The notes under the pieces: generated by a model | Databases searched by the model: none | What the model saw: only the letters and a program-made list of their open reading frames with translations | Told to the model about the DNA's origin: nothing | From: Bacillota bacterium | GTDB lineage: Bacteria; Bacillota; Clostridia; Lachnospirales; Lachnospiraceae | Assembly (NCBI GenBank): GCA_023399055.1 | Contig: JAEWQV010000002.1 | Location: 321,289 to 385,288 of the forward strand | DNA length: 64,000 bases | Direction of reading: 5' to 3' | Translations under genes and position numbers: made by a program | Shown: positions 17,806 to 26,213 of the stretch, in pieces | How the letters are laid out: every line of letters starts with the position of its first letter | Numbering within the stretch: position 1 is the stretch's first letter

Positions 17806-17818
17806 GTATACGGTATAC
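17806..17818. promoter_or_regulatory. Palindrome upstream of the cytoplasmic GH53 gene
   Basis: GTATACGGTATAC is a 13-bp palindrome around one central base. It is unlike the LacI-type operators nearby, so the last gene of the block may answer to another factor. No clear promoter was found beside it. Confidence 0.3.
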
Positions 17819-17917
17819 AATTAAGCAGAACGAGTGTAATGTGTTCTTTCGATTTTGAGTCGATGTAGCGCAGGCTCGCTCGTTAATGGGCTGTCTGACG
17901 GCAGTATGGAGGTGACT

Positions 17918-19033
17918 ATGAAGTCCTATATAAAAGGAATGGATATATCAACACTTTATGAAATTGAAAAATGTGGTGCAAAATATTATGATAATGGCAT
18001 CGAAAAGGATTTGTTAGAAATACTGCATAGTTATGGAGTAAACGCTATAAGACTCCGCTTATGGAATAATCCATATTCGGAAACTGGAGAAGCCTACGGT
18101 GCTGGTACCAATGATTTAAAGACGACTATTCATTTATCAAAAAGAGCAAAGGAAAAAGGAATGGATATTCTTTTAGATTTCCATTACAGCGATTTTTGGA
18201 CAGATCCGGGAAAGCAGATTATTCCTAAGGCTTGGAAAGATTTTTCGGTAGAGCAATTAGAAAATGAAGTTTATGAATACACAAAAGATGTATTAGAAGA
18301 ACTAAAAGAAAACGATGTATTCCCAGACCTAATTCAAGTTGGTAACGAATTATCCAATGGGCTTTTATGGCCTTACGGAAAAGTTCCTGAATATGATAAT
18401 ATTGCAAAGTTCATTAATGCTGGTATACGAGGAATAAGGGCTGTTAACAAACAGGTTCCAATTATGCTGCATCTAGATAACGGTGGTAAGAATGAATTGT
18501 ATCGGGAATGGTTTGACGAATTTTTAAAACGAGGAGAGGAGTTTCAAATCATTGGACTATCCTATTACCCCTTCTGGCATGGAAGCATGGAAGAATTATC
18601 AGCCAATATGAACGACCTTGCGATAAGGTATAAAAAAGATTTAATCGTAGCAGAGGTATCCATGGGATTTACTATGGAAGACTATGCCGAGTATGAAAAG
18701 CTTTCTCCAGATGAAAGAAAGGGCATGGCAACGAAACCCCATTTGGTTGAAAAATTAAACTATGAAATGACGAAAGAAGGTCAGTGTAAATTTATTGAAG
18801 ATGTATTAAAAGTAGTTGAAGAGGTTCCTGAACACAGAGGAAAAGGCTTCTTCTACTGGGAACCAGGATGGCTTCCTGTGCCAAAGTGTGAATGGGCAAG
18901 TGAGAGTGCAAGAGTTTATGTGGGCGATCAAGGTGCAGGAGGTAATGAGTGGGCAAATCAGGCATTGTTTGATTATGAGGGCAATGCATTACCAAGCTTG
19001 AAAGTAATTAAAAATTATATGCCGAAAGAATGA
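17918..19033 (+). CDS. Cytoplasmic GH53 galactanase-like enzyme
   Basis: The 371-residue protein is a bare GH53 barrel with acid/base Glu144 in QVGNELSNG and nucleophile Glu246 in VAEVSM; SYYPFWHGS and FYWEPGWLP are also shared with the secreted paralogue upstream. I place the start at 17918, five bases after GGAGG, since upstream codons have no ribosome binding site and no signal peptide. Lack of a signal implies action on imported galacto-oligosaccharides inside the cell. It has no CBM or Ig domain. It follows the operon terminator and may have its own promoter. Confidence 0.9.
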   Translation: MKSYIKGMDISTLYEIEKCGAKYYDNGIEKDLLEILHSYGVNAIRLRLWNNPYSETGEAYGAGTNDLKTTIHLSKRAKEKGMDILLDFHYSDFWTDPGKQIIPKAWKDFSVEQLENEVYEYTKDVLEELKENDVFPDLIQVGNELSNGLLWPYGKVPEYDNIAKFINAGIRGIRAVNKQVPIMLHLDNGGKNELYREWFDEFLKRGEEFQIIGLSYYPFWHGSMEELSANMNDLAIRYKKDLIVAEVSMGFTMEDYAEYEKLSPDERKGMATKPHLVEKLNYEMTKEGQCKFIEDVLKVVEEVPEHRGKGFFYWEPGWLPVPKCEWASESARVYVGDQGAGGNEWANQALFDYEGNALPSLKVIKNYMPKE

Positions 19034-19261
19034 TAGTTACATCAAAAGAAAGTGTAAAAAACAGTGCATAAAAAACAGCTATTTAAAAAGATAAGTACCT
19101 TAATATGATAAACACCTTAAAATGAAAGTTAGTATATAAGGATGGTAGTATGAAAAATTGATAGATCAAAAATAGTTGAATTATAAAGTTATATTATAAA
19201 GGCTATTTATAGATAATGGAAGTTTTGGTAACAACAATTAAGAAAAACAATTTGCAAAAGA

Positions 19262-19290
19262 TTGACATAGAACATAAAATATATTAAGAT
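19262..19290 (+). promoter_or_regulatory. Promoter of ssrA
   Basis: TTGACA at 19262-19267 and TAAGAT at 19285-19290 are 17 bp apart, which predicts a precursor leader of about 80 bases before the mature tmRNA 5' end. The 342-base gap upstream of ssrA holds nothing else I can name. Confidence 0.75.
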
Positions 19291-19375
19291 ATAAATGCGT
19301 TTAAAACCGGATATTATCAATAGGCAATGCAGGACGAATTCCTAAGCAACCTATTCATAATCGCAATTACCTAAC

Positions 19376-19735
19376 GGGGTTGTACTGGTTTCGACGGGGG
19401 TTTAGAAATTGTGGAAGCCATTCGCAGACTAGGACTGCGTCATCAACTTAGAATTAAAATTAAACGCAGACGAAAATTTAGCGTACGCTGCCTAGTGGCA
19501 GCTGTCGACCTTAAACAACTCGCGGTTTAAGAACTCGGCATCAAATTAGCGAGGCCCTCCATTACCAAAGCTTTGAGGTGATGGAAGATTCATGAAGCTA
19601 CCAAAACTAAGAGCCTGTCTGTCGGCGCTTAGCGGAGGGAACAGCGAACTTCGGGTTCGCATAAAAGACTGACTTTAATGGGAGAAACTGCAATGGATGG
19701 GCTTTCGGACAGGGGTTCAACTCCCCTCAGCTCCA
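19376..19735 (+). ncRNA. ssrA: Transfer-messenger RNA (tmRNA)
   Basis: The acceptor stem pairs GGGGTTG at the 5' end with CAGCTCC at 19728-19734, followed by A19735; CCA is not encoded. The conserved GGTTTCGACGGGGG lies near the start, and the T-arm is GGGGTTCAACTCCCC. The tag frame runs from GCA at 19466 to TAG at 19493-19495 and encodes ADENLAYAA, to which the charged alanine is added. It rescues stalled ribosomes with SmpB and marks the products for proteolysis. Confidence 0.95.
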
Positions 19736-19763
19736 TTTCAAATTATAACATGTAAAAATGCTT

Positions 19764-19798
19764 AAATGCCTTGATTTCAAGGGTTTGGGCATTTTTTT
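19764..19798 (+). terminator. Terminator of ssrA
   Basis: AAATGCC and GGGCATTT form the outer stem, CCTTG and CAAGG an inner one, and seven T follow. Confidence 0.8.
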
Positions 19799-19903
19799 GT
19801 TCTGAAAAAGATCGTAGATTATGTTCTATTCCATTTCAGATCGTTATATTTTATTCAATTTTTAATGTTTCAAGGTATATATTTTGGTGGAATGTTGCGT
19901 GTG

Positions 19904-19931
19904 ATTGGGTGAGAAATAATTCCCACCCAAT
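19904..19931 (-). terminator. Hairpin after the DUF1413-type gene
   Basis: ATTGGGTG at 19904-19911 pairs with CACCCAAT at 19924-19931. It lies 20 bases beyond the stop of the minus-strand gene, but no T run follows on that strand, so termination is uncertain. Confidence 0.4.
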
Positions 19932-19950
19932 AGCATAAGCAAAAAAGCAA

Positions 19951-20319
19951 TTATATAACTTGGTATTTAGCTGCTTGCCCAGATTTTTTCTCAACAAATC
20001 GTACTGTTTTTGCCACCTCGGAACGATTGTTTTTCGATGCTATCCGAAACATACGCCCGATTGAAACTGTATTGTTAAAAGTTGCCCATTCTTCAGAGGT
20101 AAACAGTTCTGGAATTTCTATGGTATCTCCTGATGTATGCTGGGTTTTAATTTTTTCTAGTACCTCAGCAATTGTTAAAGCTCTCGATGATGTAATTGTG
20201 GAAATACTCTCTGGAAATAGTTTATCGTGTACATATTCTGAGACCGAGTTAGATTTGACAGCATCACTAATTATTTTGGCATATTCTTCGTTTGTAACTC
20301 TAACTGAAATTACTGGCAT
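19951..20319 (-). CDS. DUF1413-type protein with ribbon-helix-helix-like N-terminus
   Basis: The 122-residue protein starts with a short strand-helix segment (MPVISVRVTNEEYAKI) like ribbon-helix-helix DNA-binding proteins and ends in a domain (FTSEEWATFNNTVSIGRMFR) that resembles DUF1413. Related proteins are small, often plasmid- or phage-associated and may be antitoxin-like, but no toxin gene lies beside it. AGGAGG precedes the ATG. A large palindrome 47-74 bases upstream of the start codon could be its own operator. Function is inferred only. Confidence 0.65.
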   Translation of the reverse strand: MPVISVRVTNEEYAKIISDAVKSNSVSEYVHDKLFPESISTITSSRALTIAEVLEKIKTQHTSGDTIEIPELFTSEEWATFNNTVSIGRMFRIASKNNRSEVAKTVRFVEKKSGQAAKYQVI

Positions 20320-20365
20320 AAAATATCCTCCTTATTAAAAATAATACTCACAACAAAGATTATTA

Positions 20366-20393
20366 CATTGTTTATACGTAGTATACAACAATG
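20366..20393. promoter_or_regulatory. Palindromic operator candidate upstream of the DUF1413-type gene
   Basis: Outer arms CATTGTT (20366-20372) and AACAATG (20387-20393) enclose inner arms TATAC and GTATA around GTA. The site overlaps the expected promoter of the minus-strand gene. The 270 bases between it and the next gene are A+T-rich and hold nothing recognisable. Confidence 0.45.
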
Positions 20394-20664
20394 AGCATAA
20401 AAAATCAAGGAGTTATTTAAAATTTTTTACATAGCTATCTACTTTTTATTTGGAAGTATAATCGAAGGTAAATAACTAGATTTCCACTGCTTATTAACAG
20501 CATATATGTTGATGCTTTAAGGTTATTGTAAGTTTAATATCATAAAGTTGCAAATAAAGAAACTATTTACCAATTTTTAAAAATTATGTAGGAAATAAGG
20601 ATAATATTTAGTAAGATGTAAATATAGAAAAAATAATTAGCTAAATTATTACTTCGGAGGCAGT

Positions 20665-21822
20665 ATGCAAGGATATAACTGTATTATAGTGTATAACGAA
20701 AATCGTAATAAGTTATTGTTCTGCAAAAGAACAAAGGAACCATATCAAGGATTGTATAATCTTGTAGGAGGTAAAATTGATAATGGTGAGGATGGGTTTA
20801 TTGCAGCATATCGGGAACTGTATGAAGAAATAGGAATTGGTCGAGAGCAAATTAAACTCAGTCATATGATGGATTTTACTTATTACAATCAAGAATGCTA
20901 TATAGAAGTGTATGTAGGAGTGCTAAAATCAAATATAATTTTAGTACAAGAGGCACATCCGCTTGTGTGGTTAGACATAAATGAGAATTTCTACGATACC
21001 GATAGATTTGCGGGTGAAGGTAATATTGGGCACATGATAGAACAAGTAAGATGCTATGGATTGGGTAAAGAAGAACAACTTAATATTATAAATAAAATTC
21101 AAAAGGAACTTGATACAAGTAGTATAAGCATTGGGGTAGACGGTTGTAAGGGTGGATGGATTGCAGCAGTTATAAACGAAGGTAAGCTAATAATTGATAA
21201 ATATATTCAAATAGATCATATTGTAAATGCGTATCCAAATTTCGATGAGTTCCTTGTGGATATGGTAATCGGATTGCAGAGTACAAAAGAACATATACGA
21301 CCAGATTCATATGCTCGTAAAATAATCAGAGAGAGAGCATCAACTATATTTCCAGCTCCCAGTAGACAAGCTGTTTATGCTAATTCTGTGGCTGAAGCAT
21401 ATAATGAAAATGAGAGAATCTTAGGTAAAAAGTTTACACCGCTTACAGTTGGAATTATTCCTAAGATGAAGGAAATTGATTTGTTTTTACAAAACAAGCC
21501 ACAGTTAAAAAATAAGATTAAAGAGAGTCACCCAGAAGTTTGTTTTGCAAAACTGAATGGGGGCACAGTTCTTTCTAAGAAATCAGAAATAGAAGGGTTT
21601 GAATATCGATTAGAAATTTTATCACAGTTTTTACCAAATATTACGAAAGCTGATGTAGCTGCAGCAGCAAAAAGGTTTAAATGTAATGTTGATGATATTA
21701 TTGATGCAATATGCCTCGCTGTTACTGCAAACATTGTATATCAAGGTAATTATGACACTATTCCCAATCATCCTATGAAGGATGAAACTGGTTTATTGAT
21801 GCAGATGGTTATTCCAAAGTAA
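20665..21822 (+). CDS. Nudix hydrolase fused to a DUF429 domain
   Basis: Residues 1-135 are a Nudix domain with the box GGKIDNGEDGFIAAYRELYEE, giving the REXXEE metal site; its relatives hydrolyse (deoxy)nucleoside triphosphates. Residues about 152-385 match DUF429, a predicted RNase H-fold nuclease family, with the opening IGVDGCKGGW, DMVIGL and RPDSYARK motifs. Both domains appear intact. It is followed at 31 bases by the acyltransferase-like gene, probably in one transcript. The fusion suggests a nucleotide-repair or nucleic-acid-related task, which is inference. GGAGG precedes the ATG. Confidence 0.8.
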   Translation: MQGYNCIIVYNENRNKLLFCKRTKEPYQGLYNLVGGKIDNGEDGFIAAYRELYEEIGIGREQIKLSHMMDFTYYNQECYIEVYVGVLKSNIILVQEAHPLVWLDINENFYDTDRFAGEGNIGHMIEQVRCYGLGKEEQLNIINKIQKELDTSSISIGVDGCKGGWIAAVINEGKLIIDKYIQIDHIVNAYPNFDEFLVDMVIGLQSTKEHIRPDSYARKIIRERASTIFPAPSRQAVYANSVAEAYNENERILGKKFTPLTVGIIPKMKEIDLFLQNKPQLKNKIKESHPEVCFAKLNGGTVLSKKSEIEGFEYRLEILSQFLPNITKADVAAAAKRFKCNVDDIIDAICLAVTANIVYQGNYDTIPNHPMKDETGLLMQMVIPK

Positions 21823-21853
21823 GCGATATTATTAAAATAATAGGAGGGTTTCA

Positions 21854-22732
21854 ATGACAATAACAGACCTATGTAAGGCAATAAGCTTGCAATCAGATGT
21901 TACCAATGAAGTATTATCATTTTATAACAACTCTGATTTTGAATTATTACGTGATAAATTAAATGATCTTGAAGATTGCGATTCAGTTGACAGTGATGCA
22001 ATTTTACGATTGTACGGAGTGTTTTCACCGGACGAAAAACAAATCAAGATGCTGACCTACATGTTACATAGAGCCTTAGAAGCTTATGACAAATACATAC
22101 AACTCGGAATTTCAGAAGATATCTACATAGCTACTATGAAATGCTTTACCCGTTTTATTAATGAAAGCTATGTAAAAAATGGTGCATATATATTTGACAG
22201 AGGTTGGTGGACAGTACGACAAATTTCTGTTAAATTATTTAGAATTGGTGAGCTGGAATATGAATTAATCAACTGGAACGATGAGCCGGCAATTAGCATG
22301 CATATTCCGTCTGATTCAGATTTATCAAGTGAGAAATGTACGGATTCAATCAAGTTAGCAAGGAATTTTTTGACAGAGTATTTCCCGGAGTATTCGGATT
22401 CTAAATATATTTGTGATTCCTGGATATTATCACCAGCACTAAAGGAACTCTTACCTAACACCTCCAAGATTATTTGTTTTCAGAATATGTTTGAAATAAT
22501 TGAAAACAAGTCTGATTCTATGGGCTTTGTAGAGTGGGTATTTAAACAAGATACTTCTAAAATTGTTAGAACAGAGCCTGATGAAATGGGAAGAACAGAA
22601 ATGGTATATCAAAAAAGAGATATCGATTTTGATAAAATGCCTGAGAATACTTGTTTGCAAAAAAATATTAAGGCCTATATTAAGGCAGGAGGGAATATCG
22701 GAGAAGCATTGGGAATTCTTAAAACAATATAA
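21854..22732 (+). CDS. Acyltransferase-domain protein (DUF5596/GNAT-like)
   Basis: The 292-residue protein looks like the two-part acyltransferase-domain family of clostridia: a helical N-terminal region (to about residue 120) and a GNAT-related C-terminal domain beginning near RQISVKLFRIGELEYEL, with HIPSDSDLS and the CDSWILSP segment. No catalytic residue can be assigned by eye and no substrate is suggested. TAGGAGGG lies before the ATG. Identification rests on overall resemblance and is moderate. Confidence 0.55.
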   Translation: MTITDLCKAISLQSDVTNEVLSFYNNSDFELLRDKLNDLEDCDSVDSDAILRLYGVFSPDEKQIKMLTYMLHRALEAYDKYIQLGISEDIYIATMKCFTRFINESYVKNGAYIFDRGWWTVRQISVKLFRIGELEYELINWNDEPAISMHIPSDSDLSSEKCTDSIKLARNFLTEYFPEYSDSKYICDSWILSPALKELLPNTSKIICFQNMFEIIENKSDSMGFVEWVFKQDTSKIVRTEPDEMGRTEMVYQKRDIDFDKMPENTCLQKNIKAYIKAGGNIGEALGILKTI

Positions 22733-22787
22733 TTATTTTTCATGGAACCACATAAAAGATATCCATGATACACTCTATTACAAATCA

Positions 22788-22820
22788 AGGGAGCCTTAGA
22801 AATAAGGTTCCCATTTTTTT
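22788..22820 (+). terminator. Terminator after the acyltransferase-like gene
   Basis: GGGAGCCTT pairs with AAGGTTCCC, followed by eight bases almost all T. Confidence 0.85.
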
Positions 22821-22921
22821 ACCTGTTGGATTCTGACGATGAAGCATTGTAAAATTCATTATATTTGATACATATTTGGGTGGCATGCATATAATAGTAC
22901 AAATAATAATGTGAGGTTACT

Positions 22922-24193
22922 ATGACCGTTTATACAGTTCAACCGGGTGATACGATAGATACAATTGCTGAGAGATTTAATGTTCCAAGCATGCGATTGC
23001 TTCAGCAAAATATAGTTCAACCAAATAATGATTTAATTGTTGGACAAAATCTTATCATAACCCATCCGGAACGAGTTCATTACATAGAGGACGGTGATAC
23101 ACTTCAAAGCATAGCCGAAGCATTTGGTGTACCAGAAGAACAATTATTACATAATAATCCGCAGCTCATGGAGAGGGACTACTTTTATATTGGGGAAGAG
23201 ATTATCTTAAGTTACCGGAAGACGGAGAAAATTGAAGTAAATGGATATGCATTTTCTTATATTGATATGAATACCTTAAAAATAACTTTACCCTATATGA
23301 CTTACTTAACAATTCCAGGATACCAGATAACCATTACAGGAGATATCATTGCTCCGGAGGATAAAGCTGTGGTTGAAGCAGCCAGAGCTTATGGAGTTGC
23401 ACCACTAATGATGTGTTCAACTTTAAATATACAAGGACAGGGAAATTATGAAATAATTCACACAATTGTCAATGATAGTGCTGTTCGAAAGAATTACATT
23501 GCTAGCGTATTGCAGGGTATAAGGGAGAATAATTTGGCAGGTGTTAATTTTGGCTGCACCTTTATATTAAAAGAAGATTTGCAAAATTATATCCTTCTAA
23601 TGGCCGAAATAAAGCTTCTTTTACAAAACGAAGGATATATCGTAATCATTACTTGTGATCCTATCACCTACGGTTTTGATCAGGACAGTATGAATGATAC
23701 GAATTATTTTTACCAGGTGGGACAGATAGCAGATAGGGTAATTCTTATTTCCTATCAATGGACACATGCTCATTTGTCGTTGGTGGCTCAAACAACAATT
23801 CCGTTTCTTGAAAAATATGTGCAATATGCCGTAACTCAAATACCATCTGAGAAAATACTTGTTGGTATTACGAGGGTGGTTTATAATTGGGAGTTACCCT
23901 ATGAGGAGGATAAGTCAAGGGTAATTTCACTTACGAACTCCTCTGCATTAGATTTGGCGTATGAAATGGGAGTTGATATTCGGTTTGACGAGGAAACACA
24001 AACACCATACTTCTATTATAAAATTAATGAGATAGAGCACTTTGTTTGGTTTAAAGACGCAAAGACTATAATCAGTATTCTTGGATTAGTAAAGAGTTAT
24101 CACTTGGGTGGTGTTAGTGTTTGGAGTATTATGGACTATGAGCCGCAAATTTGGAGTATAATTAATTCTACCTTTGATGTAATTAAAGTATGA
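22922..24193 (+). CDS. LysM-GH18 protein 1, catalytic glutamate lost
   Basis: Two LysM domains (YTVQPGDTIDTIAERF, about 3-47, and YIEDGDTLQSIAEAF, about 50-95) precede a GH18 barrel of the spore YaaH/SleL type. These bind and cleave cortex peptidoglycan in spore formers. Here the catalytic motif, usually DGVNxDFE, reads AGVNFGCT (residues 206-213), so the aspartate and the acid/base glutamate are replaced by Gly211 and Thr213. No signal peptide is present, as is usual for spore-coat-located members. It was probably duplicated with the next gene. A binding or structural role in the spore is likely, enzyme activity is not. Confidence 0.85.
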   Translation: MTVYTVQPGDTIDTIAERFNVPSMRLLQQNIVQPNNDLIVGQNLIITHPERVHYIEDGDTLQSIAEAFGVPEEQLLHNNPQLMERDYFYIGEEIILSYRKTEKIEVNGYAFSYIDMNTLKITLPYMTYLTIPGYQITITGDIIAPEDKAVVEAARAYGVAPLMMCSTLNIQGQGNYEIIHTIVNDSAVRKNYIASVLQGIRENNLAGVNFGCTFILKEDLQNYILLMAEIKLLLQNEGYIVIITCDPITYGFDQDSMNDTNYFYQVGQIADRVILISYQWTHAHLSLVAQTTIPFLEKYVQYAVTQIPSEKILVGITRVVYNWELPYEEDKSRVISLTNSSALDLAYEMGVDIRFDEETQTPYFYYKINEIEHFVWFKDAKTIISILGLVKSYHLGGVSVWSIMDYEPQIWSIINSTFDVIKV

Positions 24194-24269
24194 AATAGGT
24201 ATTGTATTACCTAGCAATGAAAAAGGTGGTGCGATACCTTTCATAGAGGATATGTTTTAAAGAAAAATT

Positions 24270-24297
24270 AAATATTTTCCCGTAACTATCATATATT
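24270..24297 (+). promoter_or_regulatory. Sigma-E-like promoter before LysM-GH18 gene 2
   Basis: AAATATT at 24270-24276 and CATATATT at 24290-24297, 13 bases apart, resemble the sporulation sigma-E consensus. The corresponding boxes before gene 1 (ACATATT, CATATAAT at 22888-22895) are only 11 bases apart and are weaker. Confidence 0.4.
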
Positions 24298-24324
24298 TAT
24301 AACAACGTGCAATTTGAGGATAGT

Positions 24325-25620
24325 ATGGAAATATATATAGTTCAACAAGGAGACAATATTTATTCTATTGCAGAGAGAAACGGGGTTACTGTTGATAAAT
24401 TAGTACAGGACAATGGGTTGGTTTATCCATATAACCTAGTGGTAGGTCAAGCGTTAGTAATTGCAATTCCTAAGCAAACTCATACGGTACAGCAGGGAGA
24501 TACTTTACTAAGTATTGCAGAGGCTTATCAGGTTTCTATTATGCAATTATTGAGAAATAATCCTTTTCTTTTTGAACGGGAATATATATATCCAGGAGAA
24601 ACCATAGTAATTAGTTATAATACTAGAGGGAGCATTACTACGAACGGATTTGCGTATCCATTTATCAAAGAAGATGCACTTCTTAAAATATTACCTAATT
24701 TGACCTATATATCAATTTTGAATTATACAGCTACAGAAATGGGAGATATTATTTCTGCGCAAGATGATTCGGAGATTATAAGAAAATCCAAAGAATATAA
24801 TGTAATTCCTTTAATGGTGCTTACTACACAATCACTTCAAGGAAAACCAAATTTTGTGATTGCTTCAAGCATTTTGTTAAATGAAGCATATCAAGAAAAG
24901 CATATTAATAATGCTATTAAGTTAATGAAGGATAAGGGATATTACGGTGTTAATTTTATATTTAATTATTTAAATGAAGAGAACCAATCTCTATATTTAA
25001 GTTTTACAGAGAAAATATATAAGCGGACTCAAGAGGAAGGCTTACTATTCTTCATGACCATTAATTACGATATTGAACAAGTTAACGACGAAGTAAGCTT
25101 TGAAAAAGTGAATTATGAACAGTTTAGTAAATTTGCAGATGGGTTGATATTTTTACAATTTGTTTGGGGTACTAATTATGGTCCGCCTGAACCAGTTTGT
25201 AATATGTATCATATTGAAAAACTAGTGGATTATCTTATTGAGTCGCAGGTACCAAAGCAAAAAATAACATTGGGAAAGCCAATTATTGGATACGAATGGG
25301 AATTACCCTATATTCCCGAAAAGACAAGTGCTAATTCACTTACACTTTATTCTGTATATAATCTTGCTTATGAAAATGATTCTGTCATTAATTTTGATGA
25401 AGAATCGCAAACACCTTATTTTTACTATAGTAAGCAAATAGAAGAAAAAACTACGGAATATGTTGTTTGGTTTATAGATGCAAGATCAATTAATGCATTA
25501 GATACCTTGATTGCAGATCTTGACCTATATGGAGGAGCAATTTGGAATATGATGATTTATTACCCTCAATTATGGATTATAATATATTCTCAATACGATA
25601 TTATTAAATTTGAAATTTAA
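24325..25620 (+). CDS. LysM-GH18 protein 2, catalytic glutamate lost
   Basis: This 431-residue paralogue of the preceding gene also has two LysM domains (YIVQQGDNIYSIAERN and HTVQQGDTLLSIAEAY) and a GH18 barrel. The catalytic stretch reads YGVNFIFN (207-214); the acid/base glutamate is replaced by Asn214 and the preceding aspartate by Ile212. The ATG at 24325 follows GAGG by five bases and aligns with the paralogue's start; the GTG at 24307 does not. The shared C-terminal pattern YELPY.. and GGxxxWxxMxYxPQxW is kept, so the fold is under selection even without catalysis. Confidence 0.85.
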   Translation: MEIYIVQQGDNIYSIAERNGVTVDKLVQDNGLVYPYNLVVGQALVIAIPKQTHTVQQGDTLLSIAEAYQVSIMQLLRNNPFLFEREYIYPGETIVISYNTRGSITTNGFAYPFIKEDALLKILPNLTYISILNYTATEMGDIISAQDDSEIIRKSKEYNVIPLMVLTTQSLQGKPNFVIASSILLNEAYQEKHINNAIKLMKDKGYYGVNFIFNYLNEENQSLYLSFTEKIYKRTQEEGLLFFMTINYDIEQVNDEVSFEKVNYEQFSKFADGLIFLQFVWGTNYGPPEPVCNMYHIEKLVDYLIESQVPKQKITLGKPIIGYEWELPYIPEKTSANSLTLYSVYNLAYENDSVINFDEESQTPYFYYSKQIEEKTTEYVVWFIDARSINALDTLIADLDLYGGAIWNMMIYYPQLWIIIYSQYDIIKFEI

Positions 25621-25633
25621 GAGAGTAGTAATA

Positions 25634-25675
25634 AGGACTGCTGCATATCATCAATTTGTGCATCAGTCTTTTTTT
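25634..25675 (+). terminator. Terminator after LysM-GH18 gene 2
   Basis: GACTG and TGCA on the 5' side pair with TGCA and CAGTC on the 3' side; eight T follow. Confidence 0.8.
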
Positions 25676-25700
25676 ATAGGAAATTATACTGAAAAAACCG

Positions 25701-25750
25701 TATCTAATAATACGATGGTAAAATATCAATAAATTTCATCGTATATTTTA
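25701..25750. promoter_or_regulatory. Overlapping inverted repeats upstream of the hydrogenase locus
   Basis: CGTAT/ATACG (25699-25714), TACGATG at 25711-25717 with CATCGTA at 25737-25743, and TAAAATAT at 25719-25726 with ATATTTTA at 25743-25750 overlap just upstream of the promoter. They look like an operator region or alternative hairpins. The binding factor is unknown. Confidence 0.45.
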
Positions 25751-25752
25751 CA

Positions 25753-25781
25753 TTGATGAAAATAGTAATTTAAAATACTAT
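25753..25781 (+). promoter_or_regulatory. Promoter upstream of the small Cys-rich and hydrogenase genes
   Basis: TTGATG at 25753-25758 and TACTAT at 25776-25781 are 17 bp apart. Confidence 0.6.
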
Positions 25782-25876
25782 TGCAATGAAAAAAGTAAAA
25801 AAGAATGTAGATAAGGCAGAATGCATGAAACCTACTTTATCCGATATATGTTAAATCGAAGAAGGAGTCGAAGGAT

Positions 25877-26161
25877 ATGTCAAATTGTGAATATTGTGAT
25901 TATTATAAGACTGTTGAAGCTATTGGCAACAGTGATAGTAAGAAAGATGGGTGTTTTTGTTTATTTGTCGGAAGTAGTCTTTCAAAAACGGATGATACAA
26001 TAGAAACCGAATACCTTTGCAAGGATATGAAGTATGAGGATTATCTAATTAAGAATAAAGCAAAAAATGATAAATTATTCAAGGAGTATTCCTGGAAAAT
26101 ATTATATGAACAACAGCCAAAGCTTCCAGTAAAGAAAACAGATGTACCTTTAGCGGTATAA
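25877..26161 (+). CDS. Small cysteine-containing protein of unknown function
   Basis: The 94-residue soluble protein has a CEYC knuckle at residues 4-7 and further cysteines in GCFC (26-29) and LCKD, which could bind a metal or an iron-sulfur cluster. A weak GAAGGA precedes the ATG. It lies 52 bases before the [FeFe] hydrogenase gene and is likely in the same transcript. I do not recognise the family. Confidence 0.6.
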   Translation: MSNCEYCDYYKTVEAIGNSDSKKDGCFCLFVGSSLSKTDDTIETEYLCKDMKYEDYLIKNKAKNDKLFKEYSWKILYEQQPKLPVKKTDVPLAV

Positions 26162-26213
26162 AACAAGATTTAGCAGTGGTATTTTATTAAGTTGCAATTA
26201 GGAAGTGATTGAA

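Noticed and set aside
25821..26003. 60-codon frame overlapping the small Cys-rich gene
   Set aside because: It is basic, Ile-rich and out of frame with the better-supported gene at 25877.
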